From assembly GCA_050084985.1 (NCBI GenBank), contig JBITNC010000001.1, positions 30,876,001-30,940,000 of the forward strand: a stretch of 64,000 nt of DNA, read 5' to 3'. The notes below the pieces were generated by a model. The model was not told where the DNA came from. It ran no database searches and worked only from the letters and a program-made list of their open reading frames with translations. The stretch comes from Nageia nagi. Taxonomy: Eukaryota > Pinophyta. Below, piece after piece: positions 23,882 to 37,789 of the stretch; position 1 is the stretch's first letter, and the number at the start of each line of letters is the position of its first letter. Both the position numbers and the translations under genes were made by a program.

Positions 23882-26800
23882 TCAATGCTTAGGCAATGTC
23901 ACCACTCCCAATTTCTTTGACAAGTACTAAAAAACTTCATTGGGTAATGGTTTAGTAAATATATCCACTACTTGATCTTATTTGGAAATAAATTCCAAAT
24001 TTATACCTCCTTTTTCAACCTTTTCCTTCAATAAATGGTACCAAATGGCAATGTGTTTCATTCTTGAATGCATGATTGGATTCTTAAAAATATTGATTGC
24101 ACTTGTGTTATCACATATAATTGAAATGGGCTCATTGATATGAATGCCTAGATCCTTCATCATTTTTTTCATCCATATAACCTATGTGCAACATGATGTC
24201 ACTACTATTACTTTACTTCTATTATGGATAATGATATTGATTCTTATTTCTTGCTATGCCAACCAACAAGATTGTTGCCCAAGTAAAATGCACCACCACT
24301 AGTGTTCTTCCTATCATCTACACACCTTGCCCAATATGTATCTAAGAAAAAATTTAGTGTGAAATATTTCCCTTGGGATACCATAGGTCATAATCCATTG
24401 TATCTTTGAGGTACCAAAAGATCCTCTTGACTACAGTTACATGTGTTTCTTTGGGATTGGCCTAAAATCATGCAACCATGCATACTACTTGCAAAATATC
24501 TAGTCTAGTGGCTATCAAGTAAAGTAAAACTCTAATAATTGAATTTTACTATGTTTGATCCACTATTTGTGTTTTATCATCCTTACATAGCTTGCAACCC
24601 ATCATCATGGGAGTGCTCACAGGTTTGATCCTCCATAGTGAACTTTTTAAACTTCTCTTTTACATACTTGATTTGTGAAATAAAAATACCATTCTTTAAT
24701 TTATTAACTTGCAAACAAAGAAAATATAAAATTTCACCTATCATTACATTTCAAACTCTATTTTCATTTAGTTAGCAAAGTATTTGCACATTTCATCCCT
24801 ACTACCTCCAAAAATAATATCATCTACATAAACCATAATGATAACTTGATATTTGTTTTTAGATTTTATGTAGAGATTACTATCCACCATATCTTTTTTG
24901 AAACCCTACTAATGAAGATATGCTAATACAATGGTTGAGGTGCCTATTTTAGACCATAAAATACCTTTTTTAATTTGCACACAAAATTTGAGTTCTCATT
25001 TATTTGAAATCCATCTAGCTACTCAATGTAGACTTCCTTCTCATGCTTACCATTTAAAAATGCTAATTTTACATCCATCTAATAAACCTTGAAGTTCTTA
25101 TACATAGCCAAAGTAAAAAATATGTGAATAGCCTCTAATCTAGCCATAGGAGCAAAATTTTCTTCAAAATCAATACCTTCAACCTAAGCATACCCTTTGC
25201 AAACCAACCTTTCTTTGTTTCTTATTACTTTTCCATCTTCATTAAGCTTATCATGAAAAACCCACTTGGTGCCAATTACATTTTTATTCTTAGGTCTTGG
25301 TACCAACTTCCAAGTCTAATTCTTTTCAATTTGGTCTAACTCCTCATCCATTTCCTTGATCCAACTCCCATCTTGACTCACCTCTACCACATTCTTTAGT
25401 TCTATACTTGAGAGAAGGGAATATGTTCTTATTGTTGTTCTTCTTGTCTAAACTCCAGTATTAGATCTCCAATTATTTTATCACTTGGATGATCCTTTTA
25501 CCATTTACTTACTTTGTGTTTTTCATTTTCCTCTATTTTGGAAATCATTATGTGAGTTACTAGAGCAATTATTTGTTTGATTTTCTGGTTGTTTCTCTAT
25601 CTCATCTACCTCAATGTATTTCAAAAAAATTTCATCATTGCCTTTTGGAGGTACTCTTATTTCATCAATTTTGACATCTGCACTCTTAACAATTTTTTCG
25701 AGTCTTTTATTATAACACTTATAAGCCTTACTTTTTATTGAGTAACCAAGGAATATACCTTCATCCACTCTATCATCAAACTTTCCTAGGTTTTCTTCTA
25801 TCCTCTTGATGTAGCACTTACTTCCAAATACTTTGAAGTATCTTACTAATGCCTTTTTGCTTAACCATAGGTCATAGGGTGTCTTATTCTTAGGGCCTTA
25901 ACATACACCTATTTTGAATATAAACACCATGTGAACTACTTCTTTACAAAACATATCAACTATGTTTCTTTCTATCAAAATTGTTCATGCCAATTCTTGA
26001 ACTAACTTATTTTTCCTTTCCACCACACCATTTTGCTGAGGTATCCTTGTTGTAGAAAATTATCTCTTGATACCATACTTGTGACAAAATTCATTAAAAT
26101 CATCTAAAATGAATTTACCTACTTTGTCCAATCTCAAGCATTTGATCCTCCTTCCAACCTAATTATCTACTAGGTTCTTGAAGGTCTCAAATTTTTTGAG
26201 TGCTTCTGACTTGTGTTTCAAAAATAATATCTATGTCATCCTATAATAATCATTTATGCATAGCATGAAGTACTTATCTCCATTTATACTTTGTTTCCTC
26301 ATAATACCACATAAATTAGTATAAATAAGCTCTAAAGGTTTGCTAGAATAATATTCTTTTATCTTGAAAGTGGATCTAGTGAGTTTACCCATTTGACATG
26401 AGGAACAAATACTATTTTATGGTTTTCTAATACTTGGTATATCTTGAATTGTCCCCTTTGAATTGATTTTGACTAAGTTATCAAAGATGATATGTCCAAG
26501 TCTCTTGTGCCAAAGACAATCTTCATCCTCTTTTTCGAGTAGACATGATCCATTTGAAGTGTCTATCAATGCATATAATTTTTTTAATGTCTTTATGTTG
26601 ATTGCAACTAACCAACCACTATTTACTCTTCTAATTTCACATCCATGTTTCTTTAATATTACATCATTTTCTCTATCACAAATTTGACTAAGATTTAATA
26701 GGCTATGTTTCAATCCAATCATAAATAATACTTCCTCTGACATGATCTTTCCATCATTAATCTTCACTATGCTTCTATCGATAATCTTTGCTCCATAATT

Positions 26801-28929
26801 ATTGCCAAATTTTACTGATCGCCCTTCATGTTGTTCTAGTTTCTCAAATCTCCTTTTATCCCCAATCATATGGCTAGAGCAACCACTGTCTAGTATCCAT
26901 GGAGCTAGTTTGTTCTCTACTTTAAGAGCTATTTACACTATTAGAGATTTTTTTCTTCTTTTGGCTATTCCTTCTCTTTCCATACCTTCTTGACACCTAT
27001 TTTGGATTCATGTATTGTCTCTTCTTATTTGGTTTGTTGTACCTATCTCTTTGGAATTTTTCTATTTTGTCTCAAGCCTTTTGATAGAAAATATCTTCAC
27101 TAAAATTGATTTGAGAAGAATGTACTCCTAGAGTTTCTTGCAATGTGACCATAGTTGTGATAGTTATAACATTCTACATAATCCATCAATGATGAAAACA
27201 TATTTCTACTTTCAAATTTTCTTGGACCTATGTTATACTTGCATTCAGAGATTTTATGTCCATACCCATTGCACTTAAAATAATAACCAAAAAAGGATTG
27301 AGTTAACTTGGTTTGTGAAATTTGCAATGTTATAGTAGGTGCCAAAAATCTTCTTCTCCTTTGATATGTGACATGTGTGAATCCATCATTTGTCATATAC
27401 TTATCATTTCTAGTAATATTATTTTTCCTTTCATAAGATGTTTTTTTTTATTGATTAGTTTCTTTTCTTCCTTGGTTTTTTATTTGTCATTTGCATCTTT
27501 AGAAGTTTGTCCTTCTTCAAAAGCTAGACCAAATTTAATATTTGGTGATCTTTGGCTCTTCAACATTTCATCTAGCTTTAAATATCCTCCCTCAAGTTTA
27601 TGATACCCACTAATATTATGACTCATCTCTTCCATTTGAAGACTCAACCTTGTAATCTCTACTTCCAATTTGCTGTAGTACTCAACTTTGGTAGTGAGTT
27701 GCTTTTCAAGATTCTTAGCTATTTTTTGCATTTCTTCTACCTATACTTTTAAGTTTATGAATATTTCATTTACGTCATCATGCTTTTGAGAATTTTTCCT
27801 TTGCCTTTTCCTTTCTATCTCTAATTTTGTAGAGCAAAAATTAGTTCTCCTTCCATATGGACTTCTACTTCAACTTCTTCATCAATTTCTTCTTCCAATT
27901 TTTGTTTTATTTCTGGTTTTTCCTCTTCAAGTGCCATGAAGATAGCTTCACCAACCTCTTCTTCTGAATCTTCATCTAAGTTGGCTTTTTGTGAATTAAT
28001 ATTCTTGGAAATAAAGCTTTTCTTCTTGAAATTACCTTTACTAAAGTTTGATTTTGTCTTCCAACCACTTCTCTCTCTCTCTACAAATTTTTATCATCTT
28101 TGTTCTTCTCAATATGTGGACATTTCACTGTAAAGTGCCCTACACCTCCATAATTAAAACATTTAAATGATAAATTTCCTTTATATTCACCTTTTATTCC
28201 TTTCTTTAATTTGCAAACAAAGTTCACTTCTAATTCATTAGATGTCTCTTCTTTATCAAATTCTTGCATTGCTTTTGTATTCTTGTTTGCCTTGAAGGTA
28301 GCTTCCTTGTCAATGGATTTTCCCTTTCTTACTCTCATTTCATAAGTACTTAGAGAACCATGCATTTCATCTATATTGAAAGTATTTAAATCTTTTGCTT
28401 CTTCTATGGCAAAACATTTTGAATCAAATCTTTGAGGAAGTGAGTGTAATACCTTTTCAAAATGATCAAGTCTTCAATCTTTTCTTCAAGGCCTCTAATC
28501 GCATTGATCACTTCATTGACCCTTACAATGTATGCTTCTATATTTTCATATTCATTCATATTTAAGATCTAAAATTACACTCAATGATTTTGAAGCTTAT
28601 CCTCTTTTATCTTCACATCTCCCTCATGAATGCTTTTTAGTTTATCCCATATTTCCTTTATCGACTCGTAATTCATCACTTTTACTAGCTCACTGTGCAC
28701 CAATCCACACATGATGGAATTCTTGGCCTTTGATTTATTTTCATATGCCTTCTTATCTACTACATCCATCATAGGTGTGTAAGATGTAGTATAGCCATTT
28801 TTTGTGGCCTCCCAAATCTCATATTCTAAAGAACTAAGATAAGTTTGCATCTTGAGTCTCTAAAAAAGAATAGTTAGTACCATCAAATAATGGAGCTTTA
28901 TTTGAAGAGAATTTGTCACCTAAAGCCAT
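23882..28929 (-). pseudogene. SIRE-like gag-pol polyprotein, decayed
   Basis: Starts at 28929 with MALGDKFSSNKAPLFDGTNY, then frameshifts. Gag continues at 28850-28581 (MQTYLSSLEYEIWEATKNGY) and 28365-28081, with a zinc knuckle CFNYGGVGHFTVKC in which the second Cys is Tyr. A second knuckle-like stretch, GYGHKISECKY, lies near 27240. GAG-pre-integrase is at 26869-26417 with LWHKRLGH. The integrase core has RLDKVGKF and PQQNGVVERKN (about 26030), so E is present but D1 is lost (YTNLCG). RT has QVIIMVYVDDIIFGG (YVDD at 24820-24831). RNase H ends with ICDNTSAINI and SRMKHI (24172-23978) and DIFTKPLPNE before the stop at 23882. Many stops make it non-coding. Confidence 0.88.
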
Positions 28930-28979
28930 TGTGTCACATCTAAGATCTCCCTAGTTGATTAAGCTAAAATAGGAACCTT

Positions 28980-28992
28980 GCTTTGATGCCAA
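28980..28992 (-). promoter_or_regulatory. Primer binding site of the SIRE-like element
   Basis: Minus strand reads TTGGCATCAAAGC, matching the tRNA-iMet site TTGGTATCAGAGC except at two positions. It lies next to the right LTR, which confirms minus orientation. Confidence 0.8.
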
Positions 28993-28993
28993 T

Positions 28994-31111
28994 TATTAAA
29001 CTACATATGACACTGAGAGGGGGGTGAATCAATCTCTTTAAATATAAAACTTCAAACCCAAAAACTTTAAATTATGCAGCAAAGAGATAAAATTAAATAA
29101 AGTAAACACATAAGAGAACATCACACAATATAATATATAATGAGGTTCACCAATGTGTCTACATAATTGAATAAGATTACTTGGAATCCAATCCAAATCC
29201 AACCATTTTAAGGCAGCAACTACAAGGAGTACTAGTCTCTAAGTTCTGTAGCATAAACTACAAGGAGAACCAACTCTTCTTTCCAAGCACCCACTTAATA
29301 TATTTAATAAGATTAAATGAAGGATTAATAACTAGTTACCCAAGACCCACAATGGTCTAGCTCAAAACACTTCAACACATAACTATAATCTAAATCTATC
29401 TCTTCAACATTTCCTTTTCATTCCAAAAAATCACCACACTCTTTTGTAGCTTCAACCCTTTTATTCATACTCACTTATTCTTCATACCTATCACTTGAAA
29501 AACTCCAAAATGAACCAAAAAACTATTTCTAAAACCACAAGAAAGAATACCATTATTCTAATCAAGAAAATGTTTCACATTCTAATTCAATATTGATATG
29601 ATTTCTCACACATTTAGAGCTCTCAACACTTGTAGAACTATAAAGAAATCATTCATTTAGACACATCCATTACTCACACATACTTCACACATTGCTCAAA
29701 TTCATACTACACTACCAATTCAAGAAACTAAAAAAAATTTAATATTAGAGAACTGGTTCATGATAATACATTGATTGCACTCAAAATGTGTGTTCCAATT
29801 CCATACAATATGAAATGATATTACGATTTTTGCATAGATGCTCAATCATCTTTAAAAGCCCATATTTATATCTTATATAACTAAAACTCTCCAAACTTAA
29901 TTGGGAGTGTAATATATTTTAACAAAAAATAAAAACATATATTCAAAAATCATAATAAGCAATTTGTCAAACATTTCACTACCAAAATTGGGCTCAACAC
30001 TTAGCCAAAATTTATGTCTTGTCATTTCATCAAACACTTACCAAGCATCCTTGTTCATTGACTTTTAGACCTCAAAATGAGATGAACCAAAAACCAAAGT
30101 TGTGATATTTTCATTCTGATTACAAATCTACAACTAAAAAAAAAATATCTCAACTCAAATTCATGAAATTCCTCTTTTTATTTGCTGTCCCAAAAAGTGC
30201 ACCAAACTGCAAAAAGTTACTAGGTGGCATTTTATAACGTATATTATTTCTATCTTGATTTCCTCCTTAATCTAAATTTTGGAACACATATAGTACATAT
30301 ATCCAACTATAATATATCCAAATTTTAAGGTATAAATAATCATATTTGTCTCATATCATGTCTTGTAAAGTGGCCTCTGACAAAGATTTCACTGGTATTT
30401 TGTCAAACAATTCACATGCTTAGTTTTGTGCAAATTATAGATTCTCATACTTTGGGACCTCAAATGGAGATGATTAAAAACAAAATGTTGTTCCTATCAT
30501 CAATTTATACATGTGAAAACTTTTAAATTCTATATTTTAATACTTTAATAGCCCAAAACAACCATCCAACTATTTCCATGACCTGGCCAAATTTATTCTC
30601 AAAACTATAAAAAGTTACAAAGTGGCATTTTGCAGCTTATGCCATTTCTACCTTGGTCATCATCTTGCTATGAAATTTGGACCACATATTTTTGGTATAT
30701 AGTATATATGATTTTAAGTTTTAGCTTCTAAATCAACATTTTTTGCTCATAATGTGACTTGCATAGACTCAATTTCAATCAAATTTTTGACTATTCAAAA
30801 ATCTATAAGTATGCTCAAAAAAAGAACCAACAAGAATTTTGACCATTCTAATGCTGCAAACAAGTTTGTTATTAATACAAAAACTTATCTAGTCCATATC
30901 TAGTCATTCAAAACCTTCCATTTGCATTTTAACCCTCTTGACAACTTTTGGTACCTCATGACAACTTCTGCTCCCTTTATCGTTTTTGCATCCGACAACT
31001 TTGCAAATCTTGTTGACATCATTTTTTTAACACATGAAACCATGTGAACCATATTCTTACTAATCTCATCATGTTAACAATAATGAAAACACTATTTTAA
31101 TGTACTCAATA
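28994..31111 (-). repeat. SIRE-like 5' LTR
   Basis: Starts on the + strand TATTAAACTACATATGACAC and ends TGTACTCAATA. The TG/CA ends have decayed to TA. A short deletion relative to the other LTR lies near 29210. Confidence 0.88.
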
Positions 31112-33560
31112 GTTCTATCCATCTTTTCCTCCATCCTACAGAGTCTCATGTATCCCTATAAGAGATGTTTTTGAGTGACCCCATGATCCAAGGTTTATAT
31201 AAAGATTTTCAAGAGGCCTAAGGTTATCTTTTAGATCCTATCGATAGAGAATCATCACCTCAACCACCTTTTAGTATCAATACTTCTCATCCTAGAGTTA
31301 TCCCATATGATGGAGAGACATTAGATGGTCATTTAAAGGATGCCTCTTCATCCGGTACACTAAGTCATGTCTCCTCCATCCAACTAGGTGATATGATTTC
31401 GATGAGCCCATAAAGACTTTATGTCATGAGGAGCCTTTATTGCATCTATTATCATACCCATATGTTGTATCATCACATGATCAACCCCCTTTTCATTTCA
31501 ATATATCCACTATTAGGTCTTCTCATGATCCTTCACATCCAACCCTAGGTAGGGCTCCTAGTTAGTCTCCACCTTTGTGTCTCATTAGTCCTGACCCTCA
31601 TATCCTTATGTATCATAAGACTCCTCCATATCCTCCTAAAAATTAGGTTGGATATTATTATGATGATACCCACCTTACAAACCAACTTGGCCATCAGATT
31701 ATGTCTTATTTTGTATATAATTCATAGCTTATCCACCATGTCATTTCACATCTTGTTTGTCCCAATATACCCTGTATTATTATCCCTCATTCTTAGCCAA
31801 TAAGTTAGTCTAGATTCCATTTAGGGCATGGGCCTTCCTCATTCCTAATTGATCCACCACCATAGCTGCATTATTCACCTTCTTATCATGTGGTGGCACC
31901 ATTTTTATAGACATACAAACATCAAGCTATAGATCCTCATCATACATATGCACATCCTATATCCCTTGTAATCCATATTGATCCTAGGTACAATGAATCA
32001 TCTCAATAAGATAAAGCCTCTTTCTATAGGCCCACTCAATTTCTTAGCCATAATGAGTTACAAAATCCATCGATTGGAAGGGTTTTGGGCCAAAATCCTC
32101 CAAACCTTGGACCTAAGGTGATATTTGACACACAACCTAGTTATGGATAGTCATACTAGTAGGATCAAGATGTATATTATGATCATCAGTATGAATTATA
32201 TGATCAATATGAGGACCAACCTATTAGCATAGTACCAAAATTATAGAGTATAGTTAACATCTAACCTCTCATAGTGAATGATTAGATTTTCAACAGGTTG
32301 GAGGATATGGAGCTTAAAGTTAATGAGCATGGAAAGATGAAGTTATCATACATTTCCATTTTTAATGATCCAATTCATCCTAGTTTACCAACTAAAACCT
32401 TTTCATACATGTTCAAAGTGCCTAATATTGAAGAATTCAAGGGCAAGGAAGATCCCAAAGAGCACCTTCATCAGTTTAAGTTTTCATGCTACATTATCAA
32501 TAATGACAATGTGCTTATGCTTTGGACCTTCCCTATGACATTAGTGGGCCAGGATCTAGATTGGTATAGTAACCTCCCACAACATAGTATTTATTCATTT
32601 GAACAACTCATTGATAGATTATTAGATCACTTTTCCATAAATACACATAAGAGAGCTTCAATCATAGACTTGGGAAAACTCTCATATTTTGAGGATGAAT
32701 TGATATTTGATTATGTATGTAGATGGTGATCCATTGTTATGGATATGCCTTACACTTTTCCCCAATAATATTTACTTAAATTATTCTCTAGAAGTTATAA
32801 CAAGCACATCTCATTTATCATCAAAATACAACAACATCAAACTTTTAAGCAAGCTTTAGCTCGAACCAAATTAATTGAAGAAGTTAAGATCCAAGATGGT
32901 GAGATCAAGTTAACAAATTAAGAGAATAATAATTAAAACTATCATAATAATGGGAATAATCCTAATACTTCATACCAAAAACCCCAAAGTAATCAAGTAT
33001 CTAATGAGATTTCTCGAATTCAAGTAGTTATTCAATTAGCTCCACCACAACCACATAGGTCTAATGCACCATCTCAGCCATAGAATTAAGAAATACCTTG
33101 GCCAAAAAATGAATAAAATAATTAACAAAATCCTTATAAGCTTTGAAAATATTAGAAGCAAGGGCCATGAAAACCTTAGACATCTTTGGCCAAACCTGTT
33201 GAGGATGTATTGAAAAAGTTCTTAAATGCATAATTAGTCACTCTCCCCAAAGTCAAGCTAGAAGATCCAAATTTGGAGAAGGTCACTTGGTATAAGGATA
33301 ATGAATATTACATTATCATAAAAAAATTGATATGATATGAATAAGTGCAACCAATTGAGGAATACCATTTAGAGATTGATTGATAGTGGATGAGTATCAA
33401 TGGCAACTTTGTGGCTCAACCTAATCAAAATTTAGGTGTATTTCATGATCCTTTTCCAAGGCACAATAATAATGTTAATCATATCTCATTATAGCCAATG
33501 TAACAAATAGTACATGAATAAAATCCAAGACATAACAATGATTTTATGGGCTTCACTGAT
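31112..33560 (+). pseudogene. Tat-type gag, main part
   Basis: After the target duplication the gag frame resumes. A Pro/Gln/Tyr-rich segment (31112-32290) is followed by an open stretch at 32298-32729 starting MEDMELKVNEHGKMKL. It contains the gag core with FKGKEDPKEHLHQF, WTFPMTLVGQDLDWYSNLPQ and FEQLIDRLLDHF, the typical retrotransposon gag pattern. Asn/Gln-rich sequence with stops follows. No zinc knuckle is visible, as in other Tat/Ogre elements. Confidence 0.8.
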
Positions 33561-33834
33561 ACAAATTCATATTTTCCTTTTTTAGAGGTATTGATATAAC
33601 CCTAGATTTTGACTTTATAGGTGTCATAGATCCACCTTCAGCATATCAGTTTGTAGAGATCCATGATAGAAACATGATAGGGGTCACTATAATAATGGTT
33701 CAAGTAATTATATAACACCTCCTCCTCTCTCTTGGGATGTAGTAATTCAACAAATATTACCTCAACCTCAAGTACAAATTTAGGCACAACCCCCTAAAGT
33801 CCCTATAACTATCTAGACTCAAATTAGAACAACT

Positions 33835-34660
33835 TCAAACTACAAATATAAATCTTTCCTTTTGGGATCTATTGTAACAATTAGCCAAACATAGGAATGT
33901 CTTGAATAATATCCTAAGAGCTATTGAGTTATATGCTAACAACCTTAATTCTTTTGGAAGTTTTATAGGAATTGTTAAGAGCACCACTAGACCTAGCATC
34001 ACTTTCTTCCAAGATAAAATCCAACATTCTAATCCTAATAAGCCAAAGCATCCTACTTTGTATATCATTGCCTATGTGGATTGGATAATGGGTTAGCTAT
34101 TAATGTTATATCATCTATGGCACTTTAAAGATTAAAGGTCCCTATTAAGTTCTTGAATGCTCCTACACTCACCATTAAGGCCTTTAACAACACTTTGGTG
34201 ATGAAAATGGGCATAATTATCCTTCTAGTGAAGGTTGGGATTAGATAAATCGTAGTGACATATCATGTAGTAGAGGGGAAATGAAGTATAATTTACTTTA
34301 ATGCTGCCCATGGATATAAGATATGGAGGTAATTCTATCAACTTTGTATAGGTGTATAAAGTACTTACATAATAGAATGATCCATTGTACAATAGGTGAC
34401 CCAAATCCTTTTAGCTATTGGAACTCAACTTTTTCTCTTGAGTCTCCTCAAATACCATTTGGGCATCTTTTTTCTATCACCATTCTTATGAATGATCATC
34501 TTAATCTAGTGTTGTATTATTCACAAGAATATTCATCTTCATCTTTGTCTCCTATTCCTCCTACTTCATCCTCACATCCATCCTCTTCATCTCCCTTAGG
34601 CATGGTTCCCTTTATGTGCTATGAGGGTAATTCACTTGATGCTTCTATGTGACCTTCTTC
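33835..34660 (+). pseudogene. Tat-type aspartic protease region
   Basis: The frame through 34084-34130 reads DNGLAINVISSMAL, matching the DNGS(A)LNV protease motif of Ogre/Tat elements, with Leu for Ser. Downstream the 34323-34652 stretch reads LYRCIKYLHNRMIHCTIGD, the conserved region after the protease. The reading frame switches and has many stops. Confidence 0.7.
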
Positions 34661-35850
34661 CAATCATTAGGTCCAATCCACTCCATCTTTGGAAGTGACT
34701 GACCATCATATCATCATGTCTCACCACTTAGTTAGTTCCATGTGTCTTCCTCTTATTTGGTTTCTGATTCATCACAAGATGATGAGCTCTCTTCCTCTCA
34801 AGTTTGTCTCAATCCTCTTGACCAACATCATATTAGCTTGGTCATTTCACCATATTCTAAGGTTTTTAAGTATGAATATCTTATAAATGATGAATATTTT
34901 ATTAACAATATACTTTTTAATATTCCTTATGTAAAAGACTTGGGGAGACCTTTGGAATCCTCACTTTCTCCTAGCTCTCTCATCCCACTAAGCTCACACC
35001 TGAACCTATCTTTCTTTGTTTACATGGGTGTATATTCATTCCAAGATATTCCCCTTGATCTTAGTCTAAAGGAAAAGTTTTATGAAAACATATAATATCT
35101 TTTATGTCTTGACTTGGTACGTAAACTCTTTGCCAAATGGAAATGGCAAGGGTATGGCCTAGGAAAATTCGAGCAAGGAATGGTTCATGATTTTTCTATC
35201 CCATTTCAATTTGATCAAGATAAGCATGGTGTAGGGTATTGTGGCCCTAAACTCAAACCTATATAAGAGTAGTTTATTGATATTAATATTCTAATAGGGA
35301 AGGTGAAACATGATGAAGAACATGACATCCAATTGTATTTTGTTCCATCCAATCCTCATGCTTCTAAGTGTACCATCTCAAATGATTTATTTCATGAATC
35401 ATCAGTTAGCCCTTCCTTGGATGTTTTGATGGTATTCATTAAGAATTCATCACCTTTCTTTCCTCTCTTAGGTTACCATTTATACAATTTTTTTATTCCT
35501 TTATTCATGAATCTCTCTTCACCTTTATCAGGTTTATCTTTTGGTTTATATGATATCTCTTTTCCTTCTAATTTCTTTAATGAAGTCAACTCATCTAATT
35601 TGACTTCCTTTATCAATAGTATGGATGAGGATGATTATGCATACATTTCCATTTTCAAGTAGTTAGAGGATGGGTCCCACATGCACATCAAAAGTTAGTC
35701 AAGGTCAATATCAGTTATGATCCTACCAACTCTAAGATAGTCTACTTGGGAGATGTATTATATGAGTCAGAAAGAACCATGAGCACAAAACTATTGAAGA
35801 AATGAATATGCCAAGGTCTTTGCTTATAATTATACTGACATGCCAAGTAT
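34661..35850 (+). pseudogene. Tat-type protease-RT linker
   Basis: Ser-rich, acidic and hydrophilic coding remnants (34742-35095, 35303-35662) including KWKWQGYGLGKFEQGM near 35137, a motif-like stretch ahead of RT in this lineage. Broken frames; function beyond linker is not clear. Confidence 0.55.
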
Positions 35851-37130
35851 GGATCCTAATGTTGTGGTCCATAATATTATTACTTTTTTGGATGCAAAAC
35901 TTATTAAGCAAAAACCTAGGAGGGTTGATCCTGTAAAGTCTATTTAGATTAAGGAGGAGAACTAGAAGTTGTTAGATGCCAAGTTTATACAATCCATTGA
36001 TTATCCTCAATGGGTATCTAATATGGTCCCTATCAAAAAATTATATGGTCACCTTAGAGTTTGTATGGACTTTATAGATCTTAATGCATCTTATCTAAAT
36101 GATGAATGTACATTACCTAACATAGACATCCTAGTTAATAATACAACTGGTTATGATATGTTATCCCTCATGGAAAGCTTCTCAAGGTATAATCAAATTT
36201 TTGTCACCATAGATGACCAACATAATATTGCATTTACTACATCTTATGGAATGTATTACTACAAGGTTATGCCTTTTAGTATCAAGAATGCTTGTACCAT
36301 CTATCAAAGAGCTATGACCTATGTTTTCCATGACATGATGCATGACATCATGGAGGATTATGAAGATGACTTATTAGCTAAATCTAGAATAAGTGATCAG
36401 CATTAGGAGGTATTAGAGAAAGTATTCTAGAGGTTACTTAAACATAATATCAAATTGAATCCTAGGAAGTGTGTGTTCAACAACACATTAGGCAAATTTC
36501 TAGGATTGATTATTTCAAAATGAGGCATCAAGTTTGATCCCAAGAAATCATAGCTATCACTAGTATGCCTCCACCTCACAATATCAAGACTTTAAGGAGT
36601 CTTCAAAGAAATATTTAGGCTATCAAATTATTTATAACTTAATTTTCTGAAAAGTGTCACCCATTTAATGCAATCTTGAAGAAGGGGGTGAAATTTTACT
36701 AAAATGCATTATAAGAAGGTCTTTGATGACATTAAACAATATTTTCTCAATCCTCCCATTATCATTCCACCTAGAGATGGTGTTCCCATTCACTTATATC
36801 TTTCAACCACTAAATTCACTCTAGGAGTCATGCTTGCATAAAAAAATGATACACTACAAGCTTAGGTATGTCTATGTTGAGAAAGTTTATCTCCCTAGTC
36901 TTTGCTTCCAAGAAGCTTAGATATTATATAGTCAATAATACTACCTATATCATATCTAAGGCTGATGTATTAAAGCATATGATGATCAAATCATATCATA
37001 ATATGTGTACCACCAAATGGATCATGTTTTTAATAGAATTTGGCCTCATATTTACTAGTCATAAGTCTATTAAGGGTCAAATCATAGCTGATCAGTTAGC
37101 AGGAGCTCCTCTTTAGTCAACTACCCCTCT
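35851..37130 (+). pseudogene. Tat-type reverse transcriptase and RNase H
   Basis: RT motifs in order are AKFIQSIDYPQWVSNMVPIK, VCMDFIDLNA, LPNIDILVNNT, a degraded FSRYNQI, and YYKVMPFSIKNA. The active site is YEDD at 36359-36370 in place of YVDD. RNase H remnants run from about 36780, with ADVLKHMMIKSYHNMCTTKW and KSIKGQIIADQLAGAPL (end 37116). The open stretches 35969-36406 and 36868-37116 are joined by stop-ridden sequence. The wording is diagnostic for Ogre/Tat. Confidence 0.88.
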
Positions 37131-37179
37131 TGAGATCACCCTCTATGATGAGGATGTTTTTAAGGTTGAAAAGATTGAA

Positions 37180-37620
37180 GTGGTAGTTAACACTTAGGAA
37201 AACTATGATATCATTATGTACTTTGATGGATCAAAGTGTGAATAAGGGGATGGGCTAAAGTTATCTTCTTCACTCTCCAAGGTGTTCTTATTCCATATTC
37301 CTTCAAGTTATATTTCCTATGCATTAATAATAATACAAAGTATGAGGAACTAATTTTGGGTCTTAAGGTACCTCTAGAGCTCAGGTTTGAATGTTTACTT
37401 ACCTATGGTGACTCATAATTAATCATTAATCAAATCTTGGGCACTTACCAATGTCATGAGCTTTTAAGGACTTACAAATATTTAGCATTGAGGTTGCTAA
37501 AATTGTTTAGGGCCTACAAGATTGAAATGGTCCCTAGTTAATCCAATTGATTTATGGACACCATGGCATTCTTAATATATCTTATTCCTCCTAACCCTCA
37601 TCAACATATTTAGCATGTTA
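37180..37620 (+). pseudogene. Second RNase H (archaeal type) of the Tat element
   Basis: Contains IIMYFDGSKCE at about 37210, then YGDS-stop-LIINQILGTYQCHEL at about 37399, and KIEMVPS and FMDTMAFL later. These are the catalytic D-containing segments of the additional RNase H found between RNase H and integrase in Tat-lineage elements. Stops and frameshifts are present. Confidence 0.8.
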
Positions 37621-37789
37621 AGACTATGAATTTGAAAGAGTCTACACTTAATTCATATTTACCCCATGGTTTAGATTTAGCTTTAGTCATTGAGATCATA
37701 GTAGAGCATCAATACTTGTAGTATAAATAATTACATAAGTATCTTAAGTGGAATGAAACACCTCCAAACCTATTAGCTAGTAAAAAATG

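Larger units (their letters stand above)
21562..31111 (-). mobile_element. SIRE-like Ty1/copia element inserted in Tat gag
   Basis: Full-length but decayed, 9.55 kb on the minus strand. LTRs are about 2.1 kb (21562-23664 and 28994-31111) and more than 10% diverged by eye. The primer site lies at 28980-28992, the polypurine tract at 23665-23676, and gag-integrase-RT-RNase H between them in copia order. Target duplication is ATTCT (21557-21561) and GTTCT (31112-31116), four of five bases alike. Long LTRs and the gag type suggest the SIRE/Maximus clade. Confidence 0.85.
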
